A DNA stretch of 32,735 bases from an uncultured Frankineae bacterium (GCA_902805775.1 CADCUB010000103.1:1-32735), one strand, 5' to 3'; positions 16,099-24,423 are shown, counted from the first letter of the stretch. Numbers and translations: made by a program. The notes: a model not told the origin generated them from the sequence alone.

Positions 16099-16902
16099 TC
16101 AGACCAGGTGGGCGTACGCGACGACGTTGTCGACGTAGTGGCCGGTCGCTCGGTCGAAGGCACCGCCGCAGGTGATGAGCCGGAGCTCCGCCCGGTGCGT
16201 GGTGTCGCCGTAGACCTCCACCGTCGGGAAGCGGTCCTTGGGGTAGCGCGCGACCCGGTCCACGACGAAGCGGGCCGTGGTGCCGTCCTCGCGGCCGACG
16301 TCGACCGTGGCGCCCGGCCGGAGCTCGCCCAGCCGGTAGAAGACCGCCGGTCCGCGCTCGCTGTCGACGTGGCCGGCGATCACGGCCGGGCCCAGCTGGC
16401 CGGGCGCCGCGCCGGGGGAGTACCACCCGGGCTGCGCGAAGTCGGTGGGGACCTCCAGGCTGCCGTCGGCCTGCCGACCGAGGTCGACGAGGTCGCGGCT
16501 CCCCACGCCGATCGACGGGATGCTCAGGGACACCGGCCGTGCGCGCGGCAGGCTCTTCACGGACAGGTCTGTCGCCGCAGCGGGCGAGGAGCCGCCGGCA
16601 CCACCGGCGGCGGACGGGACCGCCGACGGCGCCGGGGACGCAGTGCTCGCGGGCTCAGTGCTCGAGGGGTCGGTGCTCGAGGGGTCGGTGCTCGTGGGAT
16701 CGGTGCTGGAGGGGTCGGTGCTCGAGGGTGCGGCGGAGGGCGCCGGCCGGCTCGCGGCGGCCGGCTGCGGCGGTCCCGCCGCGCTCGACAGGCCGGAGAC
16801 GACGGCGGTGCCCCCGCTCACCGCGAGGACGGCCGCCGCAGCCGCCGCGACACGTGCGCGGCGGCTGCGGGACCGGACCTGCTGCGGGGGAGCGGGGCTC
16901 AC
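16099..16902 (-). CDS. Class F-like sortase
   Basis: Membrane-anchored transpeptidase. The 267-residue protein has a basic N-terminus and one membrane segment (about residues 18-40), then a Ser/Thr/Pro linker with SSTDP repeats, then the sortase domain. The catalytic His is in VIAGHVDSERGPAVFY and the Cys in LRLITCGGAFDRATGHYVDN; the end is NVVAYAHLV. The short domain after a long linker fits class F (class E is the alternative). GTG 16902 overlaps the stop of the CHRD-like gene (GTGA), so the two are translationally coupled and the upstream protein is the natural candidate substrate, although it has no LPxTG. Confidence 0.88.
   Translation of the reverse strand: MSPAPPQQVRSRSRRARVAAAAAAVLAVSGGTAVVSGLSSAAGPPQPAAASRPAPSAAPSSTDPSSTDPTSTDPSSTDPSSTEPASTASPAPSAVPSAAGGAGGSSPAAATDLSVKSLPRARPVSLSIPSIGVGSRDLVDLGRQADGSLEVPTDFAQPGWYSPGAAPGQLGPAVIAGHVDSERGPAVFYRLGELRPGATVDVGREDGTTARFVVDRVARYPKDRFPTVEVYGDTTHRAELRLITCGGAFDRATGHYVDNVVAYAHLV
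16641..16730 (-). repeat. Six tandem 15-nt repeats in the sortase linker
   Basis: Six consecutive 15-nt units of the plus-strand form CGGTGCTCGAGGGGT, with one to four changes each. On the minus strand they encode the SSTDP/TSTDP/SSTEP units of the sortase linker. Unit number probably varies between strains by slippage. Confidence 0.85.
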
Positions 16903-17639
16903 TGCTCCCGGGGACGGCGCGTGGCGACCGCCGCGGCACCGGCGGCGGCGACGAGGGCGGCTCCGCCCAGGCCGAGGACGACGGCGTTCGAGGACGGTGC
17001 GGCGCCGCCGCCACCGGTGGCCGCGCCGCCCGCGGGGGCCGCGGACAGGACGCCGCACAGGGCCGGGTCGGTCGCCGACGCCGGCAGGGCCGGGTCGAGG
17101 TCGCTCTTGGCCGCGGCCCGCTCACCCTCGTACGCCACACCGTGGATCACGACGACGGCCTCGCCGGACTCGATCGCCGTGGCGACGGCGGGCTCGACGG
17201 TGACACCGCCGCGCATGTAGGAGATCTCGGTGCCCGACGCGAAGCGGTCGACGGCCAGGGTGCTCTCGGCCGAGGTGTCGCCGCTCCTGGTCAGCGAGAC
17301 GACGACCGGGCCGTACGCCGGGCCGCCCTCGGTCGTGTTGAGGCGCCCGTCACCGTCGGCGTCCTCGTCGGGGTTCGGGCACTCGTGACGGGCGTCGGCA
17401 CCGAAGTGGATGTGCGCGGCGTGCGGGCCCTCGGCGAGCTGGGAAGCGGCGAGGGTGAACTCGAGGGTCTGGCCCGTGACCTTCACCATGGCCGTGCCCT
17501 CGCCGCTCTCCGTGTTGGGGGCGACCGGTGCGAGGTTGGCGTTGGCGGCGCCGTCAGCGGTGGCAGAGCCCACCGCGACGAACGGCAGGGCGACGAGCGG
17601 GAGGGCGAGGACGAGCGGGGCGAGGACGGTACGGCGCAT
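16899..17639 (-). CDS. Secreted CHRD-like protein with EF-hand loop and C-terminal anchor
   Basis: A 246-residue exported protein. It has a signal peptide (MRRTVLAPLVLALPLVALPF, cleavage near residue 28), a beta-rich domain with GPHAAHIHFGADA reminiscent of CHRD and Cu/Zn-SOD-like domains, and a perfect 12-residue EF-hand loop, D93-x-D95-x-D97-G-R-L-N-T-T-E104. After a Gly/Ala-rich spacer comes a C-terminal membrane helix (NAVVLGLGGAALVAAAGAAA) and the basic tail VATRRPREQ. That is the layout of a sortase substrate, but no LPxTG is present before the helix. It is coupled to the downstream sortase gene. Function is unknown; the CHRD assignment is tentative. Confidence 0.75.
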   Translation of the reverse strand: MRRTVLAPLVLALPLVALPFVAVGSATADGAANANLAPVAPNTESGEGTAMVKVTGQTLEFTLAASQLAEGPHAAHIHFGADARHECPNPDEDADGDGRLNTTEGGPAYGPVVVSLTRSGDTSAESTLAVDRFASGTEISYMRGGVTVEPAVATAIESGEAVVVIHGVAYEGERAAAKSDLDPALPASATDPALCGVLSAAPAGGAATGGGGAAPSSNAVVLGLGGAALVAAAGAAAVATRRPREQ

Positions 17640-17776
17640 GGCGGACTCCAGGGTCGCGGCCTCCCGTGCGGAGGCTCTCTCTTACCTGCGTTCGCGCCCG
17701 GTCCCCCCGCGGTTCACTCGACGAGTGTGACGTCGGGCACTGACTGCTGCACAGCGGCCACGAGGCGTGGCCGCCA

Positions 17777-19000
17777 TCAGCCGGAACGGACCAGGCCGGC
17801 GGGAAGCAGACCGTGCTCCGGGGGACGTCGCTCCTGCAGGACGGACACGCCGAGCACCCCCAGCCCGAGCACGGACAGGGCAGCGCCGACCAGCGCCGGC
17901 GCCGTGTAGCCCAGCCCGGCGGCGATCACCACCCCGCCCAGCCAGGCCCCGATCGCGTTGGCGACGTTGAGCGCGGCGTGCTGACCCGCCGCGGCCAGCG
18001 ACTGCGCGTCACCGGCGACGTCCATCAGCCGCGTCTGCAGCGCCGGCAGGCACAGCGATCCGGTGACGGCGATCAGCAGCACGCTGATGCCGGCCGTGAC
18101 GACGGTCCGGGCGGTGAGGGGGAAGGCCAGCAGCACCACCGCGACGCCGCTCATGCCGAGGGCGATCGTGCGCACGACCGACCGGTCGGCCAGCCGGCCG
18201 CCCAGCTCCGTCCCGAGCGTCATGCCGATGCCGAACAGCGCCAGGGCCACCGGGACCCCCGACGGCGCGAAGCCGGACACCTCGGTCAGCGTCGGGGCGA
18301 TGTAGCTGTAGACCGCGAAGAACCCGCCGAAGCCGGCCGCGCCCACGAGCAGCGTGAGCCAGACCTGCGAGCGGCGCAGCGCGCCCAGCTCGCGCCGGGG
18401 GCTCGCTCCGGGCAGGACCGCGACGGCCGGGACCGCCCGGACGACGCACGCCACGGCCAGCGCACCGATCGCGGTGACGGCCCAGTAGGTGCTGCGCCAG
18501 CCGAGCTGCTGACCGAGCAGCGTCGCGAGCGGCACGCCGACGACGTTGGCGACGGTGAGGCCGAGCATCACGCGGGCCACCGCCCGGGCGCGCCGGTCCG
18601 CCGGCACCAGCGAGGCCGCGACCAGGGAGGCGGTGCCGAAGTACGCGCCGTGCGGCAGCCCGGTGGCGAAGCGGGCGGCGACCAGCGTGCCGAAGGTGGG
18701 CGCCAGGGCGGACAGCGCGTTCGTGAGCGTGAAGGCCGCCATGAGCGCGAGCAGCAGCGCCTTGCGCGGCAGCCGCGCGCCCACCACGGCCAGCAGGGGG
18801 GCGCCGACGACGACGCCCAGGGCGTAGGCGGACACCAGGTGACCGCCGTCGGGGATGGACGCGCCGAGGTCGCCGGTCACCTCCGGCAGCACCCCCATCG
18901 TGGCGAACTCCGTCGTGCCGATGCCGAAGCCGCCGACCGCCAGGGCCGTCAGGCTCAGCCACACGGGCGCGGGCGCCCGTGCGGGCGCAGCCGGAGTCAC
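17777..19000 (-). CDS. MFS transporter, DHA1 (AraJ-like) family
   Basis: A 407-residue major-facilitator exporter with 12 predicted membrane segments. Family marks include ALAVGGFGIGTTEFATMGVLPE in segment 1, the DHA1-type loop GARLPRKALLLALM between segments 2 and 3, and RFATGLPHGAYFGTASLVAA in segment 4. These fit the AraJ/YdhP-like sugar or drug efflux group; the substrate is unknown. GTG 19000 is preceded on the minus strand by AGGAGAG at good spacing. It is followed, on the same strand, by the CHRD-like gene after 137 nt in which I see no clear feature. Confidence 0.88.
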   Translation of the reverse strand: MTPAAPARAPAPVWLSLTALAVGGFGIGTTEFATMGVLPEVTGDLGASIPDGGHLVSAYALGVVVGAPLLAVVGARLPRKALLLALMAAFTLTNALSALAPTFGTLVAARFATGLPHGAYFGTASLVAASLVPADRRARAVARVMLGLTVANVVGVPLATLLGQQLGWRSTYWAVTAIGALAVACVVRAVPAVAVLPGASPRRELGALRRSQVWLTLLVGAAGFGGFFAVYSYIAPTLTEVSGFAPSGVPVALALFGIGMTLGTELGGRLADRSVVRTIALGMSGVAVVLLAFPLTARTVVTAGISVLLIAVTGSLCLPALQTRLMDVAGDAQSLAAAGQHAALNVANAIGAWLGGVVIAAGLGYTAPALVGAALSVLGLGVLGVSVLQERRPPEHGLLPAGLVRSG

Positions 19001-19090
19001 GGGAGCTCTCCTGTCGTCGGGGCAGTGCTCCCGGATCGTCAGGAGGTCACGTCCGGCGACAACTGCGCTGGCGGAAGGGCTGTTCCGAGA

Positions 19091-19105
19091 CGCGCGTCAC
19101 GCGCG
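19091..19105. promoter_or_regulatory. 15-bp palindrome in the divergent intergenic region
   Basis: CGCGCGT-C-ACGCGCG is a perfect 7-bp dyad around one base. It lies 90 nt upstream of the MFS gene (minus) and 74 nt upstream of the small membrane protein gene (plus), so it could be an operator for either. In such GC-rich DNA, CG runs give chance palindromes, so support is weak. Confidence 0.3.
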
Positions 19106-19179
19106 CACGGGCCGGCCGGGGGTGCAGCGGGTCGCCGTGTGGGTAGACGAGAGGTGTCGTCGAGGTCCTGGGAGCGGTC

Positions 19180-19428
19180 ATGCTGGGCAAGGTCGTCGTG
19201 ATCGCCGGTGCGGGCGCCGCTCTGCTGATGCGCACCCGGGCGGGCCAGGAGCAGGTCGCGCGCGTGCGGGCACGGCTGCGGACCCGGCCGTCCGCGACCG
19301 TGCCGACGCTCGTCGACCGCCGGCCGCAGGCGCTCGAGAACCGCCCGAGCGCCGCGCCGGTGCTGCTTCCCGACGCGACCCCGGCCGAGATCGCCCGCGC
19401 GGTCCTGGCGGAGCAGCCCCGCACGTAG
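19180..19428 (+). CDS. Small membrane-anchored protein, unknown function
   Basis: An 82-residue product starting at ATG 19180. The first 17 residues (MLGKVVVIAGAGAALLM) form a short membrane anchor or signal segment, followed by a basic stretch (RTRAGQEQVARVRARLRTR) and a Pro/Ala-rich tail with PDATPAEIARAVLAEQ. I do not recognise a named family. Codon use matches the neighbours, and the start sits 10 nt after a GGGAGCGG sequence. It precedes the RsbW-like gene by 61 nt on the same strand. Confidence 0.6.
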   Translation: MLGKVVVIAGAGAALLMRTRAGQEQVARVRARLRTRPSATVPTLVDRRPQALENRPSAAPVLLPDATPAEIARAVLAEQPRT

Positions 19429-19489
19429 CAGGCTGTACGGCAGCCCGGAGCGGTCACCGGGCGAGGCACGGCACGAGACGGAGGGCGAG

Positions 19490-20380
19490 ATGTCGGCGGC
19501 GCGAGAGCCGAAGGGGTACGTCCGCACGCAGCGGCTGCCACTGGAGCCCCTGCCCGAGTCGGTCCCCGCGGCCCGTGACCTGCTCCGCCAGGCGGTCGCC
19601 GGCACGGCGTTCGACGCCCGGGTCGAGGACGCCGAGCTGGCGCTGTCGGAGATGGTGACCAACGCGGTGCTGCACGGTCGTGAGCCCATCGCGCTGACGG
19701 TGACCCTCACCGAGCAGGTGCTGCGGGTCGAGGTGACCGACGCCAACCCGGTCAGCCCGTCGTTCAGCATGCTCGACCAGACCGCCGTCACGGGCCGCGG
19801 GCTGCTGCTCATCAGCGCGGTGGCCGACCGCTGGGGCGTCGACCCGGTCGGCACCGGCAAGGTGGTCTGGATCGAGGTGCTCGCCGGTCAGGACGCGCAG
19901 ACCGACCTCGACGTCGACGCCCTGCTGGCGTCCTGGGGGGACGAGCTGACGCAGGACCCGGCCGACGAGTGCGTCCGGATCGTCCTGACCGACCTCGACG
20001 TCCGCCTCGTGGCCCGGGCAGAGGCGCACGTCGAGGCCCTGCTGCGCGAGCTCGCGCTGGTGGCCACCGCGGGCACCGCGCCCGCCGCGCAGCGCCGCAT
20101 CGCCGGAAACGTCCTGGCCGCCGCGGCAGCGGTCGACCCGGTCCGCGCCGAGCTGCGTCACCAGGTGGCCGTGGCCGTCTCTCGGCACGAGTCCCGCGTG
20201 GACGTGAGCGTGTCGGTGCGCCGCGCCGACGCCGAGGGCGTGCGCGACCTCGCTCACGCGCTGGACGAGGCCGACCGCCTCAGCCGCACGGGCCAGCTGC
20301 TCCTGGCGCCCGCGCCGCTCGAGCTCTCGGACGTGCGCCGGACCTACCTGCGCCGCATGCTCGCCCAGCTCGGCAGCTGA
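19490..20380 (+). CDS. RsbW-like ATP-binding regulator with extra C-terminal domain
   Basis: A 296-residue protein. Residues about 15-135 form a GHKL ATPase of the anti-sigma-factor/RsbW type: N-box ELALSEMVTNAVLHG (Glu and Asn for Mg-ATP), G1-like region VEVTDANP and G2 region TGRGLLLISAVADRWGV, then KVVWIEV. Residues about 150-296 are a helical, Arg/Ala-rich domain (LRELALVATAG, RRIAGNVLAAAAAVDPVRAEL) that I cannot name. Single-domain RsbW-like proteins in actinobacteria are usually about 140 residues, so this is a fusion. A role as an anti-sigma kinase or stress-phosphorelay partner is likely, but no sigma factor or antagonist gene is adjacent. Confidence 0.8.
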   Translation: MSAAREPKGYVRTQRLPLEPLPESVPAARDLLRQAVAGTAFDARVEDAELALSEMVTNAVLHGREPIALTVTLTEQVLRVEVTDANPVSPSFSMLDQTAVTGRGLLLISAVADRWGVDPVGTGKVVWIEVLAGQDAQTDLDVDALLASWGDELTQDPADECVRIVLTDLDVRLVARAEAHVEALLRELALVATAGTAPAAQRRIAGNVLAAAAAVDPVRAELRHQVAVAVSRHESRVDVSVSVRRADAEGVRDLAHALDEADRLSRTGQLLLAPAPLELSDVRRTYLRRMLAQLGS

Positions 20381-20422
20381 CCCGGCCCTGCGGCCCGTCC
20401 GCAGGACCTGCGAACCTGGGGC

Positions 20423-20806
20423 GTGCACCCGGCGCTGGCGTTGGTCCTCGTCGCGGCCGGTGGAGCCGTCGGCGGGGTCCTGCGCCAGGCCGTGCGCCTC
20501 GTCGCCGATCCGCAGCCGGGTGCCTGGAGCTGGGCGACGCTGGTCGTCAACGCGCTGGGAGCCTTCGCCCTCGCCGCGCTGCTGACCGTGCTGGCCCGAC
20601 GGCCCTGCGAGCGCACCCGGGTGCTCGTCGGGACCGGCCTGCTGGGGAGCCTGACCACGTTCTCCGGCCTGGCGGTGGAGGCGGTGTCGCTCGCCGACGC
20701 GGGCCGTCCGGCGGCCGCGGGTTCCTACCTGCTCGTCGCGGGAGTCACGCTGGTCGGGTCGGCAGTGCTCGGGGCCCGCGCTGCTGCGGCGGCCGGAGCG
20801 CGGTGA
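20423..20806 (+). CDS. fluC1: Fluoride channel subunit FluC/CrcB, first copy
   Basis: Membrane protein of the dual-topology Fluc fluoride-exporting channel family. The 127-residue product has four hydrophobic segments and the family motifs GGAVGGVLRQ, TLVVNALGAFALAA and GTGLLGSLTTFSGLAVE. GTG 20423 is 42 nt after the previous stop. Its stop overlaps the GTG of the second copy (GTGA), typical of Gram-positive pairs that assemble as heterodimers. It keeps the central phenylalanine in LTTFSG. Confidence 0.92.
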   Translation: MHPALALVLVAAGGAVGGVLRQAVRLVADPQPGAWSWATLVVNALGAFALAALLTVLARRPCERTRVLVGTGLLGSLTTFSGLAVEAVSLADAGRPAAAGSYLLVAGVTLVGSAVLGARAAAAAGAR

Positions 20807-21153
20807 GCTGGCTCCTGGTCGCGGCGGGCGCGGCCGGAGGATCGGTGTGCCGCGTGCTGCTCGACCGGGCGGTGCGGCGTGGGCGCTTCCCCACGGGGAT
20901 CCTCGCGGTCAACCTGCTGGGGTGCCTGCTCGCGGGGGTCGTGGCCGGTGCTGAGCCCGGGCCTCTGGCCGCCGACCTGCTCGCGGTCGGGCTGCTGGGC
21001 GGCTTCACCACCGCCTCCACCCTCGCGGTCGACGTGCTGCAGCTCGAGGCGGACGGCGACCGCCGGGGGGCCGTGCTCGACCTCGCGCTCAACCTCGGGC
21101 CCGGCGTGCTGCTCGCCGCCCTCGGCCTCGCGGCCGGCCGCGCCCTGCTGTGA
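20803..21153 (+). CDS. fluC2: Fluoride channel subunit FluC/CrcB, second copy
   Basis: Partner of the upstream Fluc subunit, expected in the inverse membrane orientation. The 116-residue product has AAGGSVCRVLLDRAV, GILAVNLLGCLLAG and VGLLGGFTTASTLAVD. In most Fluc proteins the last motif is FTTFST; here the second phenylalanine is replaced by Ala, while the first copy has LTTFSG. The GTG start at 20803 overlaps the preceding stop, so translation is coupled. Confidence 0.92.
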   Translation: MSWLLVAAGAAGGSVCRVLLDRAVRRGRFPTGILAVNLLGCLLAGVVAGAEPGPLAADLLAVGLLGGFTTASTLAVDVLQLEADGDRRGAVLDLALNLGPGVLLAALGLAAGRALL

Positions 21154-21165
21154 GGACAGGTCCGC

Positions 21166-21202
21166 TCAGTCCCGCTTCACCTTGCCGCGGACTCGGGACT
21201 GA
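21166..21202. terminator. Possible terminator after the fluC pair
   Basis: TCAGTCCCG (21166-21174) and CGGGACTGA (21194-21202) form a perfect 9-bp inverted repeat with a 19-nt loop, starting 13 nt after the fluC2 stop. Confidence 0.5.
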
Positions 21203-21302
21203 CTCCGGCCTGTCGGATCGCCGAGCCTGCCTCCGGTGCTGCGGCCGCCGCCGAAGGAGTGGAGACACGGCCGCTGCTGCCCGAGCGTGGTGCCGACTGG
21301 GG

Positions 21303-21326
21303 CCTGGACGCGTTGACGGGTCCAGG
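21303..21326 (+). promoter_or_regulatory. Dyad just upstream of the 482-residue orphan gene
   Basis: CCTGGAC (21303-21309), 10-nt spacer, GTCCAGG (21320-21326): a 7-bp dyad ending 14 nt before ATG 21341. It could be an operator or a leader hairpin covering the ribosome-binding region. No protein is assigned. Confidence 0.4.
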
Positions 21327-21340
21327 TCGAGAGTGACCGC

Positions 21341-22789
21341 ATGCGCTTTGCCCCTCGTTCGGAGGATGCTGTGGAAGCACGGGTCGTGTATCGCCTGCCG
21401 CTCACCTTCGTGCGCGTAGTGGGAGGCCGGACCGAAGCCGTCGACGACATCACGCAAGAGACGCACGTGTCTTGCGAGTCAGTGGTGACCACCGAACTCG
21501 CCGCTGACCTCCAGACGCTGCTGACAGTGGATCTCGGCACCCACGCGTCGGCGAACCGCAGCCTGACGCTCCAACTGCATGCCGATGGCCGGCTCAAGGG
21601 CGCGGAGGACAGCGTCGCGGTGGACAGATTCGCAGCCTGGGCCCCCTTCGTACGGCTTTCCGCCCTCGGCCTGGCTGTGGCCTTGCCGTGGGTCGTCCCG
21701 GGGGCAGCGGGGGCTGCAGCGGCGGCCTCGGCGCTCGTGGTCGGCACGGCAAGTCGTCGCAACGCCGGTCCCGAGAGCGCCAGCGCTGAGGAGGCGTCGC
21801 GCGACTTGACGCCCGACGAGCGACGGCTGGCCCGCTACGAGCAGGAGCGGAAGGGCCCCCACGCGCTTCTCGTCGCGCTGCGCGCCGGCTTGGCCACGCA
21901 GGAGGAGGTGCTGGCTGATGCAGCGCGGTCCGGCGCTGACCTGGACCCTGTCCGCAGGCGATCGGCTGCGCTGCGGTCGGAGCTCAACCGCGCGGAAACG
22001 GCGTACCAGGCGTTTCTCCACCGGCACGCCACTGTCCGCATCGAGGCAGTGGATGAGCGGATGGGGGTCGACGACCTGCCCAGCGAGGAAGAGCTGCGCG
22101 ACTGGCTCGAAGTGGGACGGGAGGCAGACTCTGTCGACTGGCCACGCCTGGAGCGACTCACCGACAAGCTACGGGTAGCGGTGTCGGTCGACGTGCTCGA
22201 CGAGTACCAGCGCCAGGCGCAGGTCGCTGAGCGCGATCAGCTCTACAACCCGGCTGGCGCTGGTGATCGGGTCGGCTTCCGGCGGCCACGCCTGGCGGCG
22301 GTCCGGGTGTGGCGGGTCGGCGCCCTCGGACAGGGCTCGGCACGGTCACTCGAGCTGGTCGAGGAGCGCCAGCTGTTGGTCAGCTACCCGGGCAACGAGA
22401 CCTTCCTGCCGCTGGGTGGCCATTCTCGCAATTCAGCCACGATCAAGCTGGCCTTCGACGAGCAGGGGGCGCTGGCGTCGATGACGGCCGAGCAGACGGG
22501 TTCCGCGCGGCAGCGTGCTGAGGGCGTGAACGGCGTCGTGACCGCGCTCACCGAAGGTGCTTCCGCTGGAAGAGACCTGCGCGACACCTTTGCTCTGCCC
22601 TCGCTGGAGGAGCAGGTCAAGGCTGCGGAGAACCTGAGGAAGCTCCAGCCCGTGGAACCGGTCGACCCGGACGTCGAGGAGATGCTGAGGCAGATCGAGG
22701 AGGAGGAGCGGAAGGCCCGGCTGCGGTTGGCCATGCAGCTGGGCACGGCGACGAGTCCTCCCGTGGTGGTCACCGTGACCAGCGGCTGA
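21341..22789 (+). CDS. Unrecognised 482-residue protein, one membrane segment
   Basis: No known family is recognised. The product has an N-terminal soluble part of about 100 residues (MRFAPRSEDAVEARVVYRLP), one hydrophobic segment (about 105-137, LSALGLAVALPWVVPGAAGA), a long charged helical region with probable coiled coil (about 150-290, e.g. LRSELNRAETAYQAFLHRH), a beta-rich portion (VGALGQGSARSLELVEERQLLVSYPG) and a highly charged end (DVEEMLRQIEEEERKARLR). Many codons end in A or T (ctt, ttt, gca, gaa), unlike its neighbours, which suggests recent acquisition. The stop lies 2 nt from the convergent VanW-family stop. The start is uncertain because no strong ribosome-binding site is seen. 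Confidence 0.7.
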   Translation: MRFAPRSEDAVEARVVYRLPLTFVRVVGGRTEAVDDITQETHVSCESVVTTELAADLQTLLTVDLGTHASANRSLTLQLHADGRLKGAEDSVAVDRFAAWAPFVRLSALGLAVALPWVVPGAAGAAAAASALVVGTASRRNAGPESASAEEASRDLTPDERRLARYEQERKGPHALLVALRAGLATQEEVLADAARSGADLDPVRRRSAALRSELNRAETAYQAFLHRHATVRIEAVDERMGVDDLPSEEELRDWLEVGREADSVDWPRLERLTDKLRVAVSVDVLDEYQRQAQVAERDQLYNPAGAGDRVGFRRPRLAAVRVWRVGALGQGSARSLELVEERQLLVSYPGNETFLPLGGHSRNSATIKLAFDEQGALASMTAEQTGSARQRAEGVNGVVTALTEGASAGRDLRDTFALPSLEEQVKAAENLRKLQPVEPVDPDVEEMLRQIEEEERKARLRLAMQLGTATSPPVVVTVTSG

Positions 22790-22791
22790 GC

Positions 22792-24423
22792 TCAGTCCTC
22801 CGGCGGGACGGGGTCGTACGTCGTCGAGAAGACGCGGCGACCGCCCTGCCCGTCGCCACCGGTCGTGGTGCGGGTGACGGTGATGCGGAAGCCGCCGTCG
22901 GCGCGCGGGCGGCGCGGGCCCGAGGTCGACACGACCCGCCGCCCGCCGTTGTCGCCGTACAGCTCCACCGTCACCGAGCCGGCGCTGGAGCGGGTGCGCA
23001 CGAGCAGGGGATGGGCGGTGTCGTTGCGGAACCGCACGTCGATGGCGCCGTAGTAGACCGTGGACTCGCGGCCCGCCGGGTAGCGGCTGATGTAGAAGCT
23101 GTGCGGCTTGTGCTCGAGGATCGGCACGCCGGCGAAGAAGGCGGCGTTGAACAGCGTGGTCGCGAACTGGCTGACGCCACCGCCCACCTCGTCGGTGAGC
23201 TCTCCGTCGACGATGGCTCCGTCGGCCACGAAGCCCCGCGCACGTGTGCGCCGCCCGGCGGTCCCGTTGAGGCTGAACTCCGCGCCGGGCAACACCCAGG
23301 TGCCGTCGACGATCGCGGCGATGCGGCGGATGTTGGTCGCCCGTGGCTGCCCCGCCTGGAAGCGCGTGGTGAAGGCGCCGACGAGGGTCCGCACGCCGCC
23401 GGCTGCCGCTGTCGTGATCGCCGGCTGCACGGTCGTCACGGGCAGCGGTGGGGGAGGGGTCCGGTCGGCGGTGAGCACCCGGGCCTGCAGCCGGGCCGTG
23501 GCCGCGTCGACGTCGACGCGGCGGCCGACGGTCGCGGGCCGGACGCTGACCTGCGCCGGGCGCGGTGTCCAGACCAGGTCGCCCTGGGTGTCGACGACCG
23601 CCGCCGGACCTGCGACGGACACGCCGGCGTTGCGCGCGGAGGCTGCCAGCGGCGCCGCTCGCGCGGCGACCCGGGCACGCAGGCCCGCCGTGTCGAGGGC
23701 GAGCACCGGTCCGCCGGCGGCCTGCCGCAGGCGCAGCAGCGGGGCGAGCTCCGCCCGGGAGACGGTCAGCCGCAGCGCACCCTGCCCGAGCACGTGGTCG
23801 CGACCGAGCGCGGCCCGGCCGGCGGCGGCGACCGCGTCGACCTGGGCCGGCGTGGTGGGCGCTTGCAGCGTCCGGACGGGCAGCTCGACCGGACCCGACG
23901 AGCCCTGCTCGAGGACCTGCTGCACCGCATCGGCGGCCGGGAGGACCTGCAGTGCCCGACCGGGAGCCGGCGGCAGCGCCGCCACCTGCAGGCCGGTGAC
24001 CCGGATGTCACCGGCGAACGCCGGTCGGTCCACCTCCGCGGCCAGCGCCTCGAGCCGGTCGCGCAGTCGCCGCCGGTCGGTGGACGTCGTCAGGCCGACC
24101 TCCCCGCCCCGGCGCAGCAGCAGCCCGAACACCGATCCGCCGTCGTCCAGCGCGCGGTCGACCGTGGCGTCGACGTCGACGTCGAGCAGGTCGCGCGGCA
24201 GCGTCGAGGGCACGCCCGCGGCCGACACCGCGAGGGCTCCGCTGGTGCGCGTGGCCGCGACGTCCTCGACCGCCGCCCGTACGGCAGGCCCGTCGAGCCC
24301 GCCGACGTCGACGCCGGCGACGGTCGTGCCCGGCAGCGCCTCGCCCCGCCGCTCGAGCGTCACCCCGGCGACGCCGGCGGCGGCGATCGCCAGCGCCGCC
24401 CCCGCCACCCACCGTCCCCGCAT
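22792..24423 (-). CDS. VanW-family exported protein
   Basis: A 543-residue envelope protein. The N-terminus has a membrane segment ([18 protein letters not shown], about residues 5-24). It is followed by peptidoglycan-binding-like domains related to the YkuD-associated G5/PG_binding_4 type ([21 protein letters not shown] near residue 35 and a second, weaker copy). Residues about 350-500 hold the VanW domain: [53 protein letters not shown] and [19 protein letters not shown]. VanW proteins occur near vancomycin-resistance genes, but most actinobacterial members have no resistance link and their role is unknown. I chose ATG 24423 because it gives a normal anchor; the open frame continues 31 codons upstream into a region before dcd. 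Confidence 0.88.
   Translation of the reverse strand: MRGRWVAGAALAIAAAGVAGVTLERRGEALPGTTVAGVDVGGLDGPAVRAAVEDVAATRTSGALAVSAAGVPSTLPRDLLDVDVDATVDRALDDGGSVFGLLLRRGGEVGLTTSTDRRRLRDRLEALAAEVDRPAFAGDIRVTGLQVAALPPAPGRALQVLPAADAVQQVLEQGSSGPVELPVRTLQAPTTPAQVDAVAAAGRAALGRDHVLGQGALRLTVSRAELAPLLRLRQAAGGPVLALDTAGLRARVAARAAPLAASARNAGVSVAGPAAVVDTQGDLVWTPRPAQVSVRPATVGRRVDVDAATARLQARVLTADRTPPPPLPVTTVQPAITTAAAGGVRTLVGAFTTRFQAGQPRATNIRRIAAIVDGTWVLPGAEFSLNGTAGRRTRARGFVADGAIVDGELTDEVGGGVSQFATTLFNAAFFAGVPILEHKPHSFYISRYPAGRESTVYYGAIDVRFRNDTAHPLLVRTRSSAGSVTVELYGDNGGRRVVSTSGPRRPRADGGFRITVTRTTTGGDGQGGRRVFSTTYDPVPPED

Noticed and set aside
21166-21762. Minus-strand open frame near the start of the orphan gene
   Set aside because: It has no ribosome-binding site and reads Ser/Arg-rich without protein character; the plus-strand frame has a hydrophobic segment and continuous coding.
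22768-22780. Palindrome GGTCAC-C-GTGACC, the same half-sites as the mft operator
   Set aside because: The half-sites are in the opposite order with a 1-nt centre, and it lies inside the 3' end of a coding region encoding VVTVTSG.
22792-24423. Vancomycin-resistance gene (VanW)
   Set aside because: No vanH/A/X or vanR/S genes are near; VanW-domain proteins are common in actinobacteria without resistance.
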